A stretch of 64,000 nt of DNA from Pseudarthrobacter sp. NS4. GTDB taxonomy: Bacteria; Actinomycetota; Actinomycetes; Actinomycetales; Micrococcaceae. A program made the position numbers and the translations under genes. Positions 55,937 through 64,000 of the stretch are shown piece after piece. Within the stretch, counting starts at the first letter, position 1, and each line of letters opens with the position of its first letter. A model generated the notes under the pieces. It did not search any database. It had not been told where the DNA came from and was given only the letters and a program-made list of their open reading frames with translations. The DNA is taken from positions 2,418,001-2,482,000 of the forward strand of contig NZ_CP103288.1 in the NCBI RefSeq assembly GCF_024758005.1. Direction: 5' to 3'.

Positions 55937-56233
55937 TTGGGAACTCACTTCTCTCGACGTTTATTACAAAATTTGCGTGCGGCGCCCGGCTCTGTAGTGG
56001 CTGGGCTTCCGCTGTGCCTCAACGCCGTGGGTTCGCGGGGGAACCCGTGAGCTATCCCCGAAGGGGTCATAACCCAAGTGTTGGCGTAAGCACCGAAGAA
56101 CTAGACTACGCTAATTTCGTCTTCGGCCGCAAATGAGGCTGGTTCCGGCGCGTTGGCTGTGATAGTAACCACAGGACAACCCGGCGGCGGGACCGCGCCT
56201 CACCATACTACCGGCGGAACGGCCCGCAGCCGC
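55937..56233 (-). other. rplU leader region
   Basis: About 300 bases without a protein gene. Between the promoter and rplU the transcript could fold a CCCC-TTC-GGGG stem and a GGGTTC/GAACCC stem near 56030-56060. Leaders of ribosomal protein operons often mediate feedback, but no known leader class was recognised. The rest is the downstream end of the thiamine gene. Confidence 0.35.
56111..56140 (-). promoter_or_regulatory. rplU promoter
   Basis: On the minus strand TTGCGG is followed after about 18 bases by TAGTCT, then the leader of rplU. The spacing and the TANNNT -10 are like others in the window. Positions are approximate. Confidence 0.45.
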
Positions 56234-57772
56234 TCAGGAGTGGAGCCGCGGCGCGTCGAAGAAGTCCACTTCCAGGCGGCAGGACTGTTTGAAGGCAGTC
56301 ACCATCTCGGCCCGCTCATCATCCGACGCCTTGCGGCCGGCTCCGTCCACGATGGCGATGGCCTTGCGCGTGGCTTCGGCAAAGTCTGCGTCAGCGTAGG
56401 TGCGGAGCCACTCGGCATAGGGGTGGCCCGCCGGTTCGCCAGCGGCAACGAACTGGGCGTGGAGGGTTTTGCCCACTTCGGCATAGAGCCAGAAGCACGG
56501 CAGGACCGCGGCCGCCAGCACCGCGTAACTGCCCGATGAGGATGCCGCCAGCAGGTGGTCCACGTAGGACTTGGTAACCGGGCCCAGTTCGGGCCGGACG
56601 GGGCGGGTGCTCAGCCAGGACCGGTGCAGCTCAGACTCCACTTCGAGGCACTGCCGGGCGGAGGCAGCCCAGAACAGCTGCTCTGCCTCCGTGGGTGCCA
56701 GGGCGCTTGCCCGCGCCAGCACCCGCGAGTACCCGTTGAGGTAGATGGCGTCCTGGGCGAGGTAGTAGGCGAACTCCTGCTCGGGCAGGCTGCCCGAGGC
56801 GAGTCCGCGGATGAACTCCAGCGCGTAGATCGCGTTGAGGTCCTCGTCGGCTTCGGCCCGCAGCCGTGCAGCGAAACCTCCGGAATGCGGAACCGGGCGC
56901 AGGTGGTGGAAGTGGTGGACGGGCCCGTTGCCTGTTCCCACCTCCAGACCTTCGGAAGCTTCGAGCGCGGCTGCCAGCCATGGCTTCACTTCCCGCAGCG
57001 ACGCCTCCCAGTCCCCCAGCCGCGCCTGCACCGTTGCCATCGCCGATGAGAGGGAACAGCCGGTGCCGTGGCTGTTGCGCGTTGCCACCCGCTCCCCCGG
57101 CACCTCGACTACTTCGGCGCCCAGCATGCCGGTGGTGTTGACCAGCGCATCCGGGCATTCCGTCCCGTCCAGGTGGCCTCCCTTGACCAGCACTGTAGTT
57201 CCGGTGGCTGCAGCGAGGCGCCTCCCCTGCTCGAGCGCCCCTGCCCAGGAGTCCTGCAGGTCTTCGCCTACCAGCATGGCGAGTTCGGCCAGGTTGGGGG
57301 TAATGAGGTGGGCGAGCGGCAGCAGGTCGCGCAGCGCCGCTTCGGCGGACTCCTGCAGCAGCCGGTCACCGCTGGTGGCGACCATCACCGGGTCGAGGAC
57401 CACGACGGCGGGGCGCACCTTTTCGAGCCACTTGCGGACAGCTGCGATGACATCGGCGTCGCCCAGCATGCCAATTTTTACCGCGTCGATGCTGATGTCA
57501 TCACTGATGGCGTCCAGCTGTCCTGTGAGGAAGGACGCCGGCGGGACGTGGACCGCCGTCACGCCGCGGGTGTTCTGGGCCGTGAGGGCGGTAATGGCGG
57601 CCATGCCGTATCCCCCGTGCGCGGCAATGCTTTTCAGGTCCGCCTGGATACCGGCGCCGCCGGACGGGTCCGATCCCGCAATGGAAAGGACACGGGGCAC
57701 GTCCCGGCCCGTTCCCGGTTGGGCAGGCGTGGCCTGGAGAGCTTCCACGGGCATAACAAGAGTTGTAGACAA
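56234..57772 (-). CDS. thiD: ThiD-TenA fusion: HMP(-P) kinase and aminopyrimidine hydrolase-like protein
   Basis: A 512-residue two-domain thiamine enzyme. Residues about 20-285 are ThiD ([66 protein letters not shown]), phosphorylating hydroxymethylpyrimidine. Residues about 310-510 are TenA-like ([42 protein letters not shown]), which salvages thiamine pyrimidine. A TTG at 57772 is chosen because AAGGGA of the riboswitch expression platform lies six bases upstream; the ATG at 57754 is 24 bases away. Confidence 0.92.
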   Translation of the reverse strand: MSTTLVMPVEALQATPAQPGTGRDVPRVLSIAGSDPSGGAGIQADLKSIAAHGGYGMAAITALTAQNTRGVTAVHVPPASFLTGQLDAISDDISIDAVKIGMLGDADVIAAVRKWLEKVRPAVVVLDPVMVATSGDRLLQESAEAALRDLLPLAHLITPNLAELAMLVGEDLQDSWAGALEQGRRLAAATGTTVLVKGGHLDGTECPDALVNTTGMLGAEVVEVPGERVATRNSHGTGCSLSSAMATVQARLGDWEASLREVKPWLAAALEASEGLEVGTGNGPVHHFHHLRPVPHSGGFAARLRAEADEDLNAIYALEFIRGLASGSLPEQEFAYYLAQDAIYLNGYSRVLARASALAPTEAEQLFWAASARQCLEVESELHRSWLSTRPVRPELGPVTKSYVDHLLAASSSGSYAVLAAAVLPCFWLYAEVGKTLHAQFVAAGEPAGHPYAEWLRTYADADFAEATRKAIAIVDGAGRKASDDERAEMVTAFKQSCRLEVDFFDAPRLHS

Positions 57773-57778
57773 GAGACA

Positions 57779-57853
57779 TCCCTTCGCCGGTACTAGCCGG
57801 ACAGGTTCAACGGGTGTGGATCTCAGCCGGCCCTTCGCGCGGCACCCCGTGTC
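57779..57853 (-). ncRNA. TPP riboswitch (THI element)
   Basis: On the minus strand the conserved TPP blocks occur in order: GGGGTGCC, GGCTGAGATC, ACCCGTTGAACCTG, GGCTAGTACCGGCGAAGGGA. The final AAGGGA doubles as the ribosome site of the ThiD-TenA gene, so ligand binding should hide it and block translation. Confidence 0.95.
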
Positions 57854-57861
57854 GGTTCCCC

Positions 57862-57892
57862 AGCCTAGCTTTTTTCGCGGTGGCAGGCGCAA
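57862..57892 (-). promoter_or_regulatory. Promoter of the TPP riboswitch-thiD unit
   Basis: TAGGCT (57862-57867, minus strand) is a -10 box, with TTGCGC (57887-57892) a possible -35 at 19-base spacing. Transcription would start a few bases before the riboswitch. Confidence 0.5.
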
Positions 57893-57966
57893 GGTGACAC
57901 ATTGCGACCGGATGCCCTGCCCTTAAGTCCCGATGCCGTTTGACCCTTTGTTGCCGTTTAACGCAG

Positions 57967-58005
57967 GATGCCCGGCCTGCCACTGCTTGTGGCTGGCCGG
58001 GCATC
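57967..58005 (-). terminator. Hairpin terminator after rne
   Basis: GATGCCCGGCC pairs with GGCCGGGCATC, with an inner CCAC/GTGG pairing and a small loop, just beyond the rne stop. The T tract is weak, so efficiency is uncertain. Confidence 0.6.
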
Positions 58006-58016
58006 GACGGGTTCCC

Positions 58017-61000
58017 CTAAAGCTCGGAGGCAGGAACTCCAACCCCCAGGATGATGGGCGCCTCGGCCGGCTTGGCGGCAGCGGCCTTGTCGGCACCCGA
58101 GGCGGTGGCCGGTTCCGGCGCCTTGGCAGCGTGCGAGTGTCCTGTGCTTGGTGCCGGTGCCTTCTCGTGCTGCTGGACGGACGTCTCGTTGGCGGCACCC
58201 TGCGCCCGGCTTGCGCTGCGGTTGCGCCGCGGCCTGCGCTGACGGGACTGCTCAACAGTGTGGTCGGACCAGTCCTTCTCCACTGCTGCGGGGACGGACT
58301 GCTGCTGGGCCTTGGCCGGTTCCGGTGTGGAAACCTGGGATTCCGGCTGTTCTGCCGGGGTTCCGACGGCGGGAGCAGGCTCGCCCAGATGGGCAAACGC
58401 TTCTGCCAGCCGGTCCAAAGTGAGGGCCGGTTCCGCCTGCTGCCCTTCCGCGTGCTCGACGAACGGCAGGACTACCTTCTCTCCGCCAAACGTCAGGACA
58501 GCAGCGGGCCGTGAGGAGGCATCGGCGTCGTGCTTCTCCGCTTCAGCCGGCGTGGCAGGCTGGACAGGCTGCACCTGCCGGGCAGCCGCCACCTCGTCGT
58601 CGTGCAGGTGCGCCGCGTGGGCAGCGGCAGCAATGTTGGCCAGCGCCAGCCTGGTGGCTTCCGCTTTTGCATGGCGTTCGGCGTCTGACGGGTCCGGGTG
58701 GACGGTGTGCACGTGCACGGCGGCGGCAGCCGGGGCAGCATCAGGCTGCTGGCCGCCGCGTCCGCGCCGGCGCTTGCGGTCCTGACGGACACCGGGCTGG
58801 TTGCTGTCGGTCCGCTGGCCCTCGCTGCGGTGTCCTTCAGCACGGGCATCAGGGCGGCTGTCGGTACGCTGCACGTGGTGCTCGGCTGCAACGATGTTGG
58901 CGCGGCGGTGCTCCACCGGATCATCGTGGGTGACCACGCCGCGCCCGGCGCAGGCCTCGCACTGCTCCCCGAAAACCTCCAGGAGCCCGGTACCCATGCG
59001 CTTGCGGGTCATCTGGACCAGGCCCAGGGACGTGACTTCGGCAACCTGGTGCTTGGTGCGGTCGCGGCCCAGGCATTCGACCATGCGGCGCAGGACCAGG
59101 TCCCGGTTGGATTCAAGGACCATGTCGATGAAGTCGATCACGATGATGCCGCCGATGTCGCGGAGGCGGAGCTGGCGCACCACTTCCTCGGCAGCTTCGA
59201 GGTTGTTCTTGGTGACTGTTTCCTCGAGGTTGCCGCCGCTGCCGGTGAACTTGCCGGTGTTCACGTCCACCACTGTCATGGCTTCGGTCCGGTCGATGAC
59301 CAGCGAACCGCCGGAAGGCAGGAAGACCTTGCGTTCCAGAGCCTTGTGGATCTGCTCGTCAATCCGCCAGGCCGCGAAGATGTCCTGGTCCTTGGTCCAC
59401 TTCTCGAGGCGGCCCACGAGGTCCGGGGCCACGTAGGTGACGTAGGCCTCGATGGTGTCCCAGGCTTCTTCGCCGGAAACGATCAGCTTGGAGAAATCCT
59501 CGTTAAAGACGTCACGGACCACCTTGATGGTGAGGTCGGGTTCGCCGTACAACAGTTCCGGGGCCAGGACCTTGGTGGAGGTGGACTGGCTTTCGATGCC
59601 TTCCCACTGGGCACGCAGCCGGTTGATGTCGTGCGTCAGCTCTTCCTCGGACGCTCCCTCGGCGGCGGTGCGGACAATGACGCCTGCCTGCTCCGGGAGA
59701 CGGTCCTTGAGGATGCGCTTGAGGCGGTTGCGTTCGACGTCGGGCAGCTTCCGGGAGATGCCCGTCATGGAACCGCCGGGAACATACACGAGGTAGCGGC
59801 CCGGCAGCGAGATCTGGCTGGTGAGGCGGGCGCCCTTGTGGCCGACGGGGTCCTTGGTTACCTGGACCAGGACGGTATCGCCGGATTTGAGGGCGTTTTC
59901 GATGCGGCGCTGCTTACCTTCGAGGTTGACGGCCTCCCAGTTCACCTCGCCGGCGTACAGGACGGCGTTGCGGCCACGTCCGATGTCAACGAAGGCTGCC
60001 TCCATGGAGGGCAGCACGTTCTGGACCTTGCCCAGGTAAACGTTGCCGATCAGCGAATCCTGCTGGGTCTTGGACACGAAGTGTTCGGCCAGGACGCCGT
60101 CCTCAAGGACGGCAATCTGGATTCTGTCGTCGCGCTGCCGGACGATCATCTGGCGGTCAACCGATTCGCGGCGGGCCAGGAACTCTGCCTCGGTGATGAC
60201 GGTGCGGCGGCGTCCGGTGTCGCGGGACTCGCGCCGGCGCTGCTTCTTCGCCTCCAGGCGGGTTGAACCCTTGACGCTGGTGACCCGGTTGCTGACGGCA
60301 GGTTCGCTGACCGCGCGCGGCGCGCGGACACGGGTCACGGTGTTGGGCGGGTCGTCATTCCCGCCGCCGGTCAGCTCAAGGTCCTGGTCGCCACGACGGC
60401 GGCGGCGACGGCGGCGGGACGTGACGCCTTCTTCCAGCTGCCCGGCCTGCTCTTCGTCGGCCTCGTCAGCGGAAATGTCTTCAGTATCGCTGTCGGTTCC
60501 AGCCTCCACGTCACGCTCGTCGGCGCGGCCGCGGTTCCGGCGGCCACGGCCCCGGCGCCTGCGGCGGCTGGCGGAATCCTCGGCGTCGCCGTCTTCGGCG
60601 TCGTCCTCTTCAGGCTCTTCGGCGGCGGCTGCCGCGGGGCGCACCACGGTACTGAGGTCCGGGGCCTGGAACAGTACGGAGGTGGGGGAAGCAGGTTCCA
60701 TGAACAGGGAGCCGAACGGGCTGGCGGCCGCGGGCGCCGCTGCGGCAGGTGCGGTTTCCTCTTCGGCCCCGGGATCTTCTTCGGCCCCGGCTTCCGGGGC
60801 GCCGGCCTCGGGGGCAACGGCTTCCGGGGCAGTCTTCGACGGCGCCTGGCCGGCTTCAGGGGCTGCAGAGGCCCCGGACGGCACCTCCACTGCCGGAGCG
60901 GCATCCGGGGCTTCCGTCACCGCGTCCGCCACGACGGGCGTTTCCTGCTCCGCGGGAACGGCATCAGCCGCTGCCGTGTCAGCTTCCCGGGCCGGTGCGG

Positions 61001-61436
61001 AGGTTTTGCGGGTGGCAACACGACGGCGGCGGACCGCCTTGGTTTCGGCTTCCGCCTCGGGGGCAGCCACGGGCGGCGCGCTCTCTTCGGCTCCGGCGGC
61101 AGTATCTGCAGGGCCGCCGGTTCCTGCTGCTTCGTCTCCTGCTCCTTCGTCGGCGAAGGCCGGGAGCGGCACGGCGTCCGCTTTCTTGCGCGAGCGGGTG
61201 CGGCGGGCGGGTGCCTTGGTTTCGGCGGCGGCAGCTTCCACGTTTTCGGCGGTCGCGTCGTCGGCAGGTCCGTTCTCCGCAGCGTTCTCTGCGTCCGTGT
61301 TCCCGGTTTCTCCGGTCAGGCCGTCGTCGGCCTTCGGTGCTGCTTTGCGGCGGCTCCTGGCAGCCCTCTTGGGTGCAACAGCGGCGTCCGCAGCCGCAGC
61401 ATCATCATTAACGGCCAATTCTTGTTCATTTTCCAT
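58017..61436 (-). CDS. rne: Ribonuclease E/G
   Basis: A 1139-residue endoribonuclease central to mRNA decay and rRNA processing. As in other actinobacteria, the catalytic core is in the middle, between two long disordered arms. The N-terminal arm (1-430) is rich in Ala/Glu/Pro, then Arg-rich (SRRRRRRRRG). The core starts at RQMIVRQRDDRIQIAVLEDG with an S1 domain (GNVYLGKVQNVLPSMEAAFVDIGRGRNAVLY). Catalytic acidic residues are in VVDVNTGKFTG and IIVIDFIDM, and the zinc-link is CEAC (EQCEACAGRG). The C-terminal arm is again basic. ATG at 61436 with AGGAGC upstream. Confidence 0.96.
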   Translation of the reverse strand: MENEQELAVNDDAAAADAAVAPKRAARSRRKAAPKADDGLTGETGNTDAENAAENGPADDATAENVEAAAAETKAPARRTRSRKKADAVPLPAFADEGAGDEAAGTGGPADTAAGAEESAPPVAAPEAEAETKAVRRRRVATRKTSAPAREADTAAADAVPAEQETPVVADAVTEAPDAAPAVEVPSGASAAPEAGQAPSKTAPEAVAPEAGAPEAGAEEDPGAEEETAPAAAAPAAASPFGSLFMEPASPTSVLFQAPDLSTVVRPAAAAAEEPEEDDAEDGDAEDSASRRRRRGRGRRNRGRADERDVEAGTDSDTEDISADEADEEQAGQLEEGVTSRRRRRRRRGDQDLELTGGGNDDPPNTVTRVRAPRAVSEPAVSNRVTSVKGSTRLEAKKQRRRESRDTGRRRTVITEAEFLARRESVDRQMIVRQRDDRIQIAVLEDGVLAEHFVSKTQQDSLIGNVYLGKVQNVLPSMEAAFVDIGRGRNAVLYAGEVNWEAVNLEGKQRRIENALKSGDTVLVQVTKDPVGHKGARLTSQISLPGRYLVYVPGGSMTGISRKLPDVERNRLKRILKDRLPEQAGVIVRTAAEGASEEELTHDINRLRAQWEGIESQSTSTKVLAPELLYGEPDLTIKVVRDVFNEDFSKLIVSGEEAWDTIEAYVTYVAPDLVGRLEKWTKDQDIFAAWRIDEQIHKALERKVFLPSGGSLVIDRTEAMTVVDVNTGKFTGSGGNLEETVTKNNLEAAEEVVRQLRLRDIGGIIVIDFIDMVLESNRDLVLRRMVECLGRDRTKHQVAEVTSLGLVQMTRKRMGTGLLEVFGEQCEACAGRGVVTHDDPVEHRRANIVAAEHHVQRTDSRPDARAEGHRSEGQRTDSNQPGVRQDRKRRRGRGGQQPDAAPAAAAVHVHTVHPDPSDAERHAKAEATRLALANIAAAAHAAHLHDDEVAAARQVQPVQPATPAEAEKHDADASSRPAAVLTFGGEKVVLPFVEHAEGQQAEPALTLDRLAEAFAHLGEPAPAVGTPAEQPESQVSTPEPAKAQQQSVPAAVEKDWSDHTVEQSRQRRPRRNRSASRAQGAANETSVQQHEKAPAPSTGHSHAAKAPEPATASGADKAAAAKPAEAPIILGVGVPASEL

Positions 61437-61875
61437 ATGCAGCAGCGCTCCTGCCCCTGATGTACCGCCACATCCGGCACCCATTGGGCACATATTGTCA
61501 AAACCCGCAGGCGTTGACAGAAGTCAAGTGGATACTCCCAGGTTCGCACCGGCGTTGGGGTGCGGCAGCCCGTGGGAGCCGGCGGGATGTCCTGAAACCC
61601 GTTGTTCTGCGTGCTACAACCAGGTGCCGCCCAATGGAGTCGCGGGAGTCTGGATCGGAAGCATCCGAAGCCTGCCCTGCTCGTCATTGGCGGTCTTGAG
61701 AACAAGCCACCGGACCGGAGTCCGAATGTGGATCGGCTTCCAGCCACGTTTATTCTCTCATACCCCGGCTAAATCCCGGCGGAAGCGGGAGCTGTAGTCG
61801 CCTGCCTGGGGATGGCTTCCAGCCGCCGGCGTTACAATCGGGCAAGGAGCACCGGACGAAAAGGACGCCATACCA
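61437..61875. other. Divergent gap between rne and the VKOR gene
   Basis: About 440 bases without a supported gene. It must contain the rne promoter and 5' untranslated region (minus strand) and a promoter for the divergent gene; TACAAT at 61833-61838 is a good -10 for the latter. No strong hairpin or palindrome was noticed. Confidence 0.4.
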
Positions 61876-62544
61876 ATGCCCAGCATCTCCCCCGCCAGCA
61901 GCACCCATGCCGCGGACCGGACCCTCGGCCCGGACAGCACCACAGCAGCTGTCCCCACGATGACCCGCGACCGTCCTTTCGGCTGGCTGCTGGTGATCAC
62001 CGGCGCCATCGGCTGGCTGGCCTCCGGAACCCTTGTCCTGGAAAAACTCGCGGTGCTCCAGGATCCCAACCACAGCACAGTGTGCGACGTTAATCCGTGG
62101 ATCTCCTGCGGCGATGTCATGAAGACCTGGCAGAGTTCGCTGTTCGGCTTCCCCAATATGTTCATCGGGATCGTGGCGTTCGCCGTCGTCATCACCGTGG
62201 GCATGGCGCTGCTTTCCGGGGCTGCCTTTGCCCGGTGGTTCTGGGTGGGCCTGCAGACAGGCGTCACGCTCGGTTTCATCTTCGTTGTGTGGCTGTGGTC
62301 CCAGGCCCTCTACGACATCCGCATCCTCTGCCCGTTCTGCATGATTGTTTGGGCGGCCATGATCCCCCTCTTCGTCTGGGTGACCATCCGGAACATCACC
62401 GCCGGCGTCATCCCCGTCCCGTCCGGCGCCGCCCGTGTCCTGGGCGACTCCGGCTGGATCATCACCGCGCTGCTGTACGTTGCCGTCATCGCCACCATCT
62501 TCTTCGCATTCATCCAGGTGTTCGCAGGAACATCAGGGTACTAA
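61876..62544 (+). CDS. Vitamin K epoxide reductase (VKOR) family membrane protein
   Basis: A 222-residue membrane protein with about five helices. It has the VKOR cysteine set: the loop pair CDVNPWISC and the active-site CPFC (about residues 155-158) next to a helix end, used to reoxidise an extracytoplasmic thiol oxidase (DsbA) with quinone. The first 35 residues are polar. TACAAT at 61833-61838 is a likely -10. No DsbA gene is adjacent. Confidence 0.9.
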   Translation: MPSISPASSTHAADRTLGPDSTTAAVPTMTRDRPFGWLLVITGAIGWLASGTLVLEKLAVLQDPNHSTVCDVNPWISCGDVMKTWQSSLFGFPNMFIGIVAFAVVITVGMALLSGAAFARWFWVGLQTGVTLGFIFVVWLWSQALYDIRILCPFCMIVWAAMIPLFVWVTIRNITAGVIPVPSGAARVLGDSGWIITALLYVAVIATIFFAFIQVFAGTSGY

Positions 62545-62687
62545 TCTTCGCTGCAAAGATGAGTACTCATTACTCGTGCCGCAGCAACCCTCTCAAGATC
62601 TAATGGAAGCGTGGACTGTGGAAAGACCGGTCCAGAGCGGACGGCAGTCCCTCTAAAGAAATGCCTTCAGAGAGAGGATCAGTTGCA

Positions 62688-62963
62688 ATGAGGAAATATG
62701 GTCTTGGGGCAGCACTACCGATGGCGCTCGGGCTCTGCCTGGCCGGTGCGATCGGTACGCCCGCCGTCGCCGCAACTCCGCCGGCCGCGGAACAGTCACC
62801 AGTGGGCGGAACCAATGCCCACCCGCACTTCGTCATGACAGGCAGTGGCTGCGTGGACATTGACCAGGTCCGGTTTGAACCCGGCGCAAGGGGACTGCAT
62901 CGTGGCGCGCAGGAATCGGGACCGTCCCAGGGACCCTGGCACGGTGCCTGCCCTAATCCTTAG
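62688..62963 (+). CDS. Small secreted protein, unknown function
   Basis: A 91-residue protein with a signal peptide (MRKYGLGAALPMALGLCLAG... VAA) and probable cleavage after AVAA. The mature part is short (PHFVMTGSGCVDIDQVRFEPGARGLHRG... GPWHGACPNP) with two cysteines that may pair. The ATG at 62688 follows GAGAGGATC; the frame from 62661 would place a charged extension before the signal. Gene is followed by a strong terminator. Confidence 0.6.
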   Translation: MRKYGLGAALPMALGLCLAGAIGTPAVAATPPAAEQSPVGGTNAHPHFVMTGSGCVDIDQVRFEPGARGLHRGAQESGPSQGPWHGACPNP

Positions 62964-63032
62964 TTGGAACAACACCACAGCAACACTGCCGGCTAACACC
63001 CTCCAGGCCGGACCACCGTCAAAGGAGAACAG

Positions 63033-63058
63033 TGAGGCCCCGGTTGCCCGGGGCCTCA
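63033..63058. terminator. Bidirectional terminator between convergent genes
   Basis: TGAGGCCCCGG and CCGGGGCCTCA form an 11-bp stem with a 4-base loop between the secreted protein gene and ndk. The T tracts are short, but the stem is strong and well placed. Confidence 0.65.
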
Positions 63059-63112
63059 ACTGTCCGTTCACGCCATTGTGGGAGCACCAGGGGCACGCCC
63101 GTGCCTGATTGA

Positions 63113-63538
63113 TTACAGGCTGTCCTGGAACCAGATCTTGATCTCGCGTTCGGCGGAGTCAGTGGAGTCCGAGCCGTGCACCAGGTTCTGCTGGACCTTC
63201 ACGCCCCAGTCACGGCCGAAGTCGCCGCGGATGGTGCCCGGTGCCGCCGTCGTCGGATCCGTGGTGCCGGCCAGCGAGCGGAAGCCCTCGATGACGCGCT
63301 GGCCTTCAAAGATGGCCGCCACGACGGGGCCGCTGAGCATGAACTCCACCAGGGGCTCGTAGAACGGCTTGCCCACGTGCTCTTCGTAGTGCTGCTCCAG
63401 CAGGTCGCGGGTGGCCTCCACCTTCTTCAGCTCAACCAGGGTGTATCCCTTGGCTTCGATCCGGGCCAGGATGGCCCCGGTGAGGTTACGGGCGACGCCG
63501 TCGGGCTTGATCAGGACGAGGGTGCGCTCAGTGGTCAC
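63113..63538 (-). CDS. ndk: Nucleoside diphosphate kinase
   Basis: A 141-residue kinase that balances nucleoside triphosphates through a phospho-histidine. It has RTLVLIKPDGVARNL at the start, GPVVAAIFEG in the middle, and the active-site His (H121) in NLVHGSDS. The GTG at 63538 has GGAGC upstream and gives the normal family length; the frame to 63574 is an extension. Confidence 0.97.
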   Translation of the reverse strand: MTTERTLVLIKPDGVARNLTGAILARIEAKGYTLVELKKVEATRDLLEQHYEEHVGKPFYEPLVEFMLSGPVVAAIFEGQRVIEGFRSLAGTTDPTTAAPGTIRGDFGRDWGVKVQQNLVHGSDSTDSAEREIKIWFQDSL

Positions 63539-63592
63539 AACTGCTCCAATGCGTTGGTGTGGGTTTCGGGACAAGTCTACGGGGGCTGTGTG

Positions 63593-64000
63593 TCAGGGTG
63601 TCTGCAGCTGCCCGGGGCCGGCCGGGTCATCGGGGTGGGCGGCTTCCCATTCGGTCTGTTCGCGGGCGCGCTGGGCAGCTTCACGGTCCAGCCGGATGCC
63701 GGTGCGGATGCCGTACCACCAGGCCACGGCGAACAGGCCCCCCACCAGGAACATGGCAGGCTCGAAGATGCCCGTCAGGACCAGGACGATCTGCAGGATC
63801 CAGCCGAGCCCGATGCCCCAGGGTTTGCTGAGGAACGCGCAGGCAACGATCATCACGACACTGAGCGCGATCCCCACGCCCAGGATGAGCGCCGGCGGGA
63901 ACTCTCCCCGGCGGAGCCCGAAGACGGTCAGGGTGGCGAAGAACATCACGAAGGCCTCAAGGAGCAGCACGGTGGAGGCAAACATGACTTTGGTGGAACG
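63593..64000 (-). CDS. DUF4233 membrane protein (5' end outside window)
   Basis: A partial protein of at least 136 residues that remains open to the window edge. Four hydrophobic segments (VLLLEAFVMFFATLTVFGL, LILGVGIALSVVMIVACAFL, GLGWILQIVLVLTGIF, MFLVGGLFAVAWWYGIR) and a polar tail match the DUF4233 family, usually encoded between folC and ndk. An internal ATG at 63985 might be the start, but residues before it (STKV) look like part of the protein. Function unknown. Confidence 0.8.
   Translation of the reverse strand, partial: RSTKVMFASTVLLLEAFVMFFATLTVFGLRRGEFPPALILGVGIALSVVMIVACAFLSKPWGIGLGWILQIVLVLTGIFEPAMFLVGGLFAVAWWYGIRTGIRLDREAAQRAREQTEWEAAHPDDPAGPGQLQTP

Noticed and set aside
58698-60266. 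Plus-strand open frame of 522 codons across rne
   Set aside because: It is antisense to the well-conserved RNase E core and is His/Val/Asp-rich shadow sequence with no ribosome site.

Overview
The window is high-GC actinobacterial DNA. Its gene content and order (rplU-rpmA-obg-proB-proA-nadD-rsfS, rne, ndk next to a DUF4233 gene, nrdHIEF, metF-metE, a TPP-controlled thiD-tenA fusion, TANNNT-type -10 boxes) fit the Arthrobacter/Pseudarthrobacter group of the Micrococcaceae. The genus is inferred from gene order and protein flavour; no search was run.

1-10.8 kb is accessory sequence: small membrane proteins, an M20 dipeptidase, a frameshifted NmrA-type NAD(P)-binding gene, three tandem lipoproteins, an EcsC protein, a DUF4352-like lipoprotein and a coiled-coil secreted or anchored protein. 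Gaps here are long, some are AT-richer, and several hold strong inverted repeats.

10.9-21.8 kb is a defence-type island. A four-gene type I restriction-modification operon (11039-19133) begins with an unusual 687-residue protein: a helix-turn-helix domain, a methyltransferase-like domain that has lost its catalytic motifs, and a specificity-subunit-like C-terminus. hsdM, hsdS and hsdR follow. Next comes a lower-GC gene (19304-21673) for a 789-residue protein with two nucleotide-hydrolase/TIR-like domains fused to a P-loop ATPase of the Sll1717 kind. These two unusual proteins are the best candidates for undescribed biology.

21.8-33.6 kb is metabolism and regulation: the class Ib ribonucleotide reductase operon (nrdH-I-E-F, minus strand), a SARP/BTAD-type regulator with a small partner, a LysR regulator, a DUF2004 protein, and metF-metE with a long leader. 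33.7-38.9 kb is a six-gene MoxR-DUF58-vWA operon with overlapping genes. 39.2-43.7 kb is a sugar ABC importer (two permeases, a lipoprotein binding protein, no ATPase) beside a ROK repressor. 43.8-47.8 kb has a ribosomal-RNA-type methyltransferase, a flavin monooxygenase-like protein and a cyclopropane-fatty-acid synthase.

47.8-64 kb is conserved core: two tandem tRNA-Ala(GGC) genes each with its own terminator, rsfS, nadD, proA, proB, obg, rpmA, rplU, the thiamine fusion gene with its riboswitch, rne, a VKOR-family protein, a small secreted protein, ndk, and a DUF4233 gene cut by the window edge.
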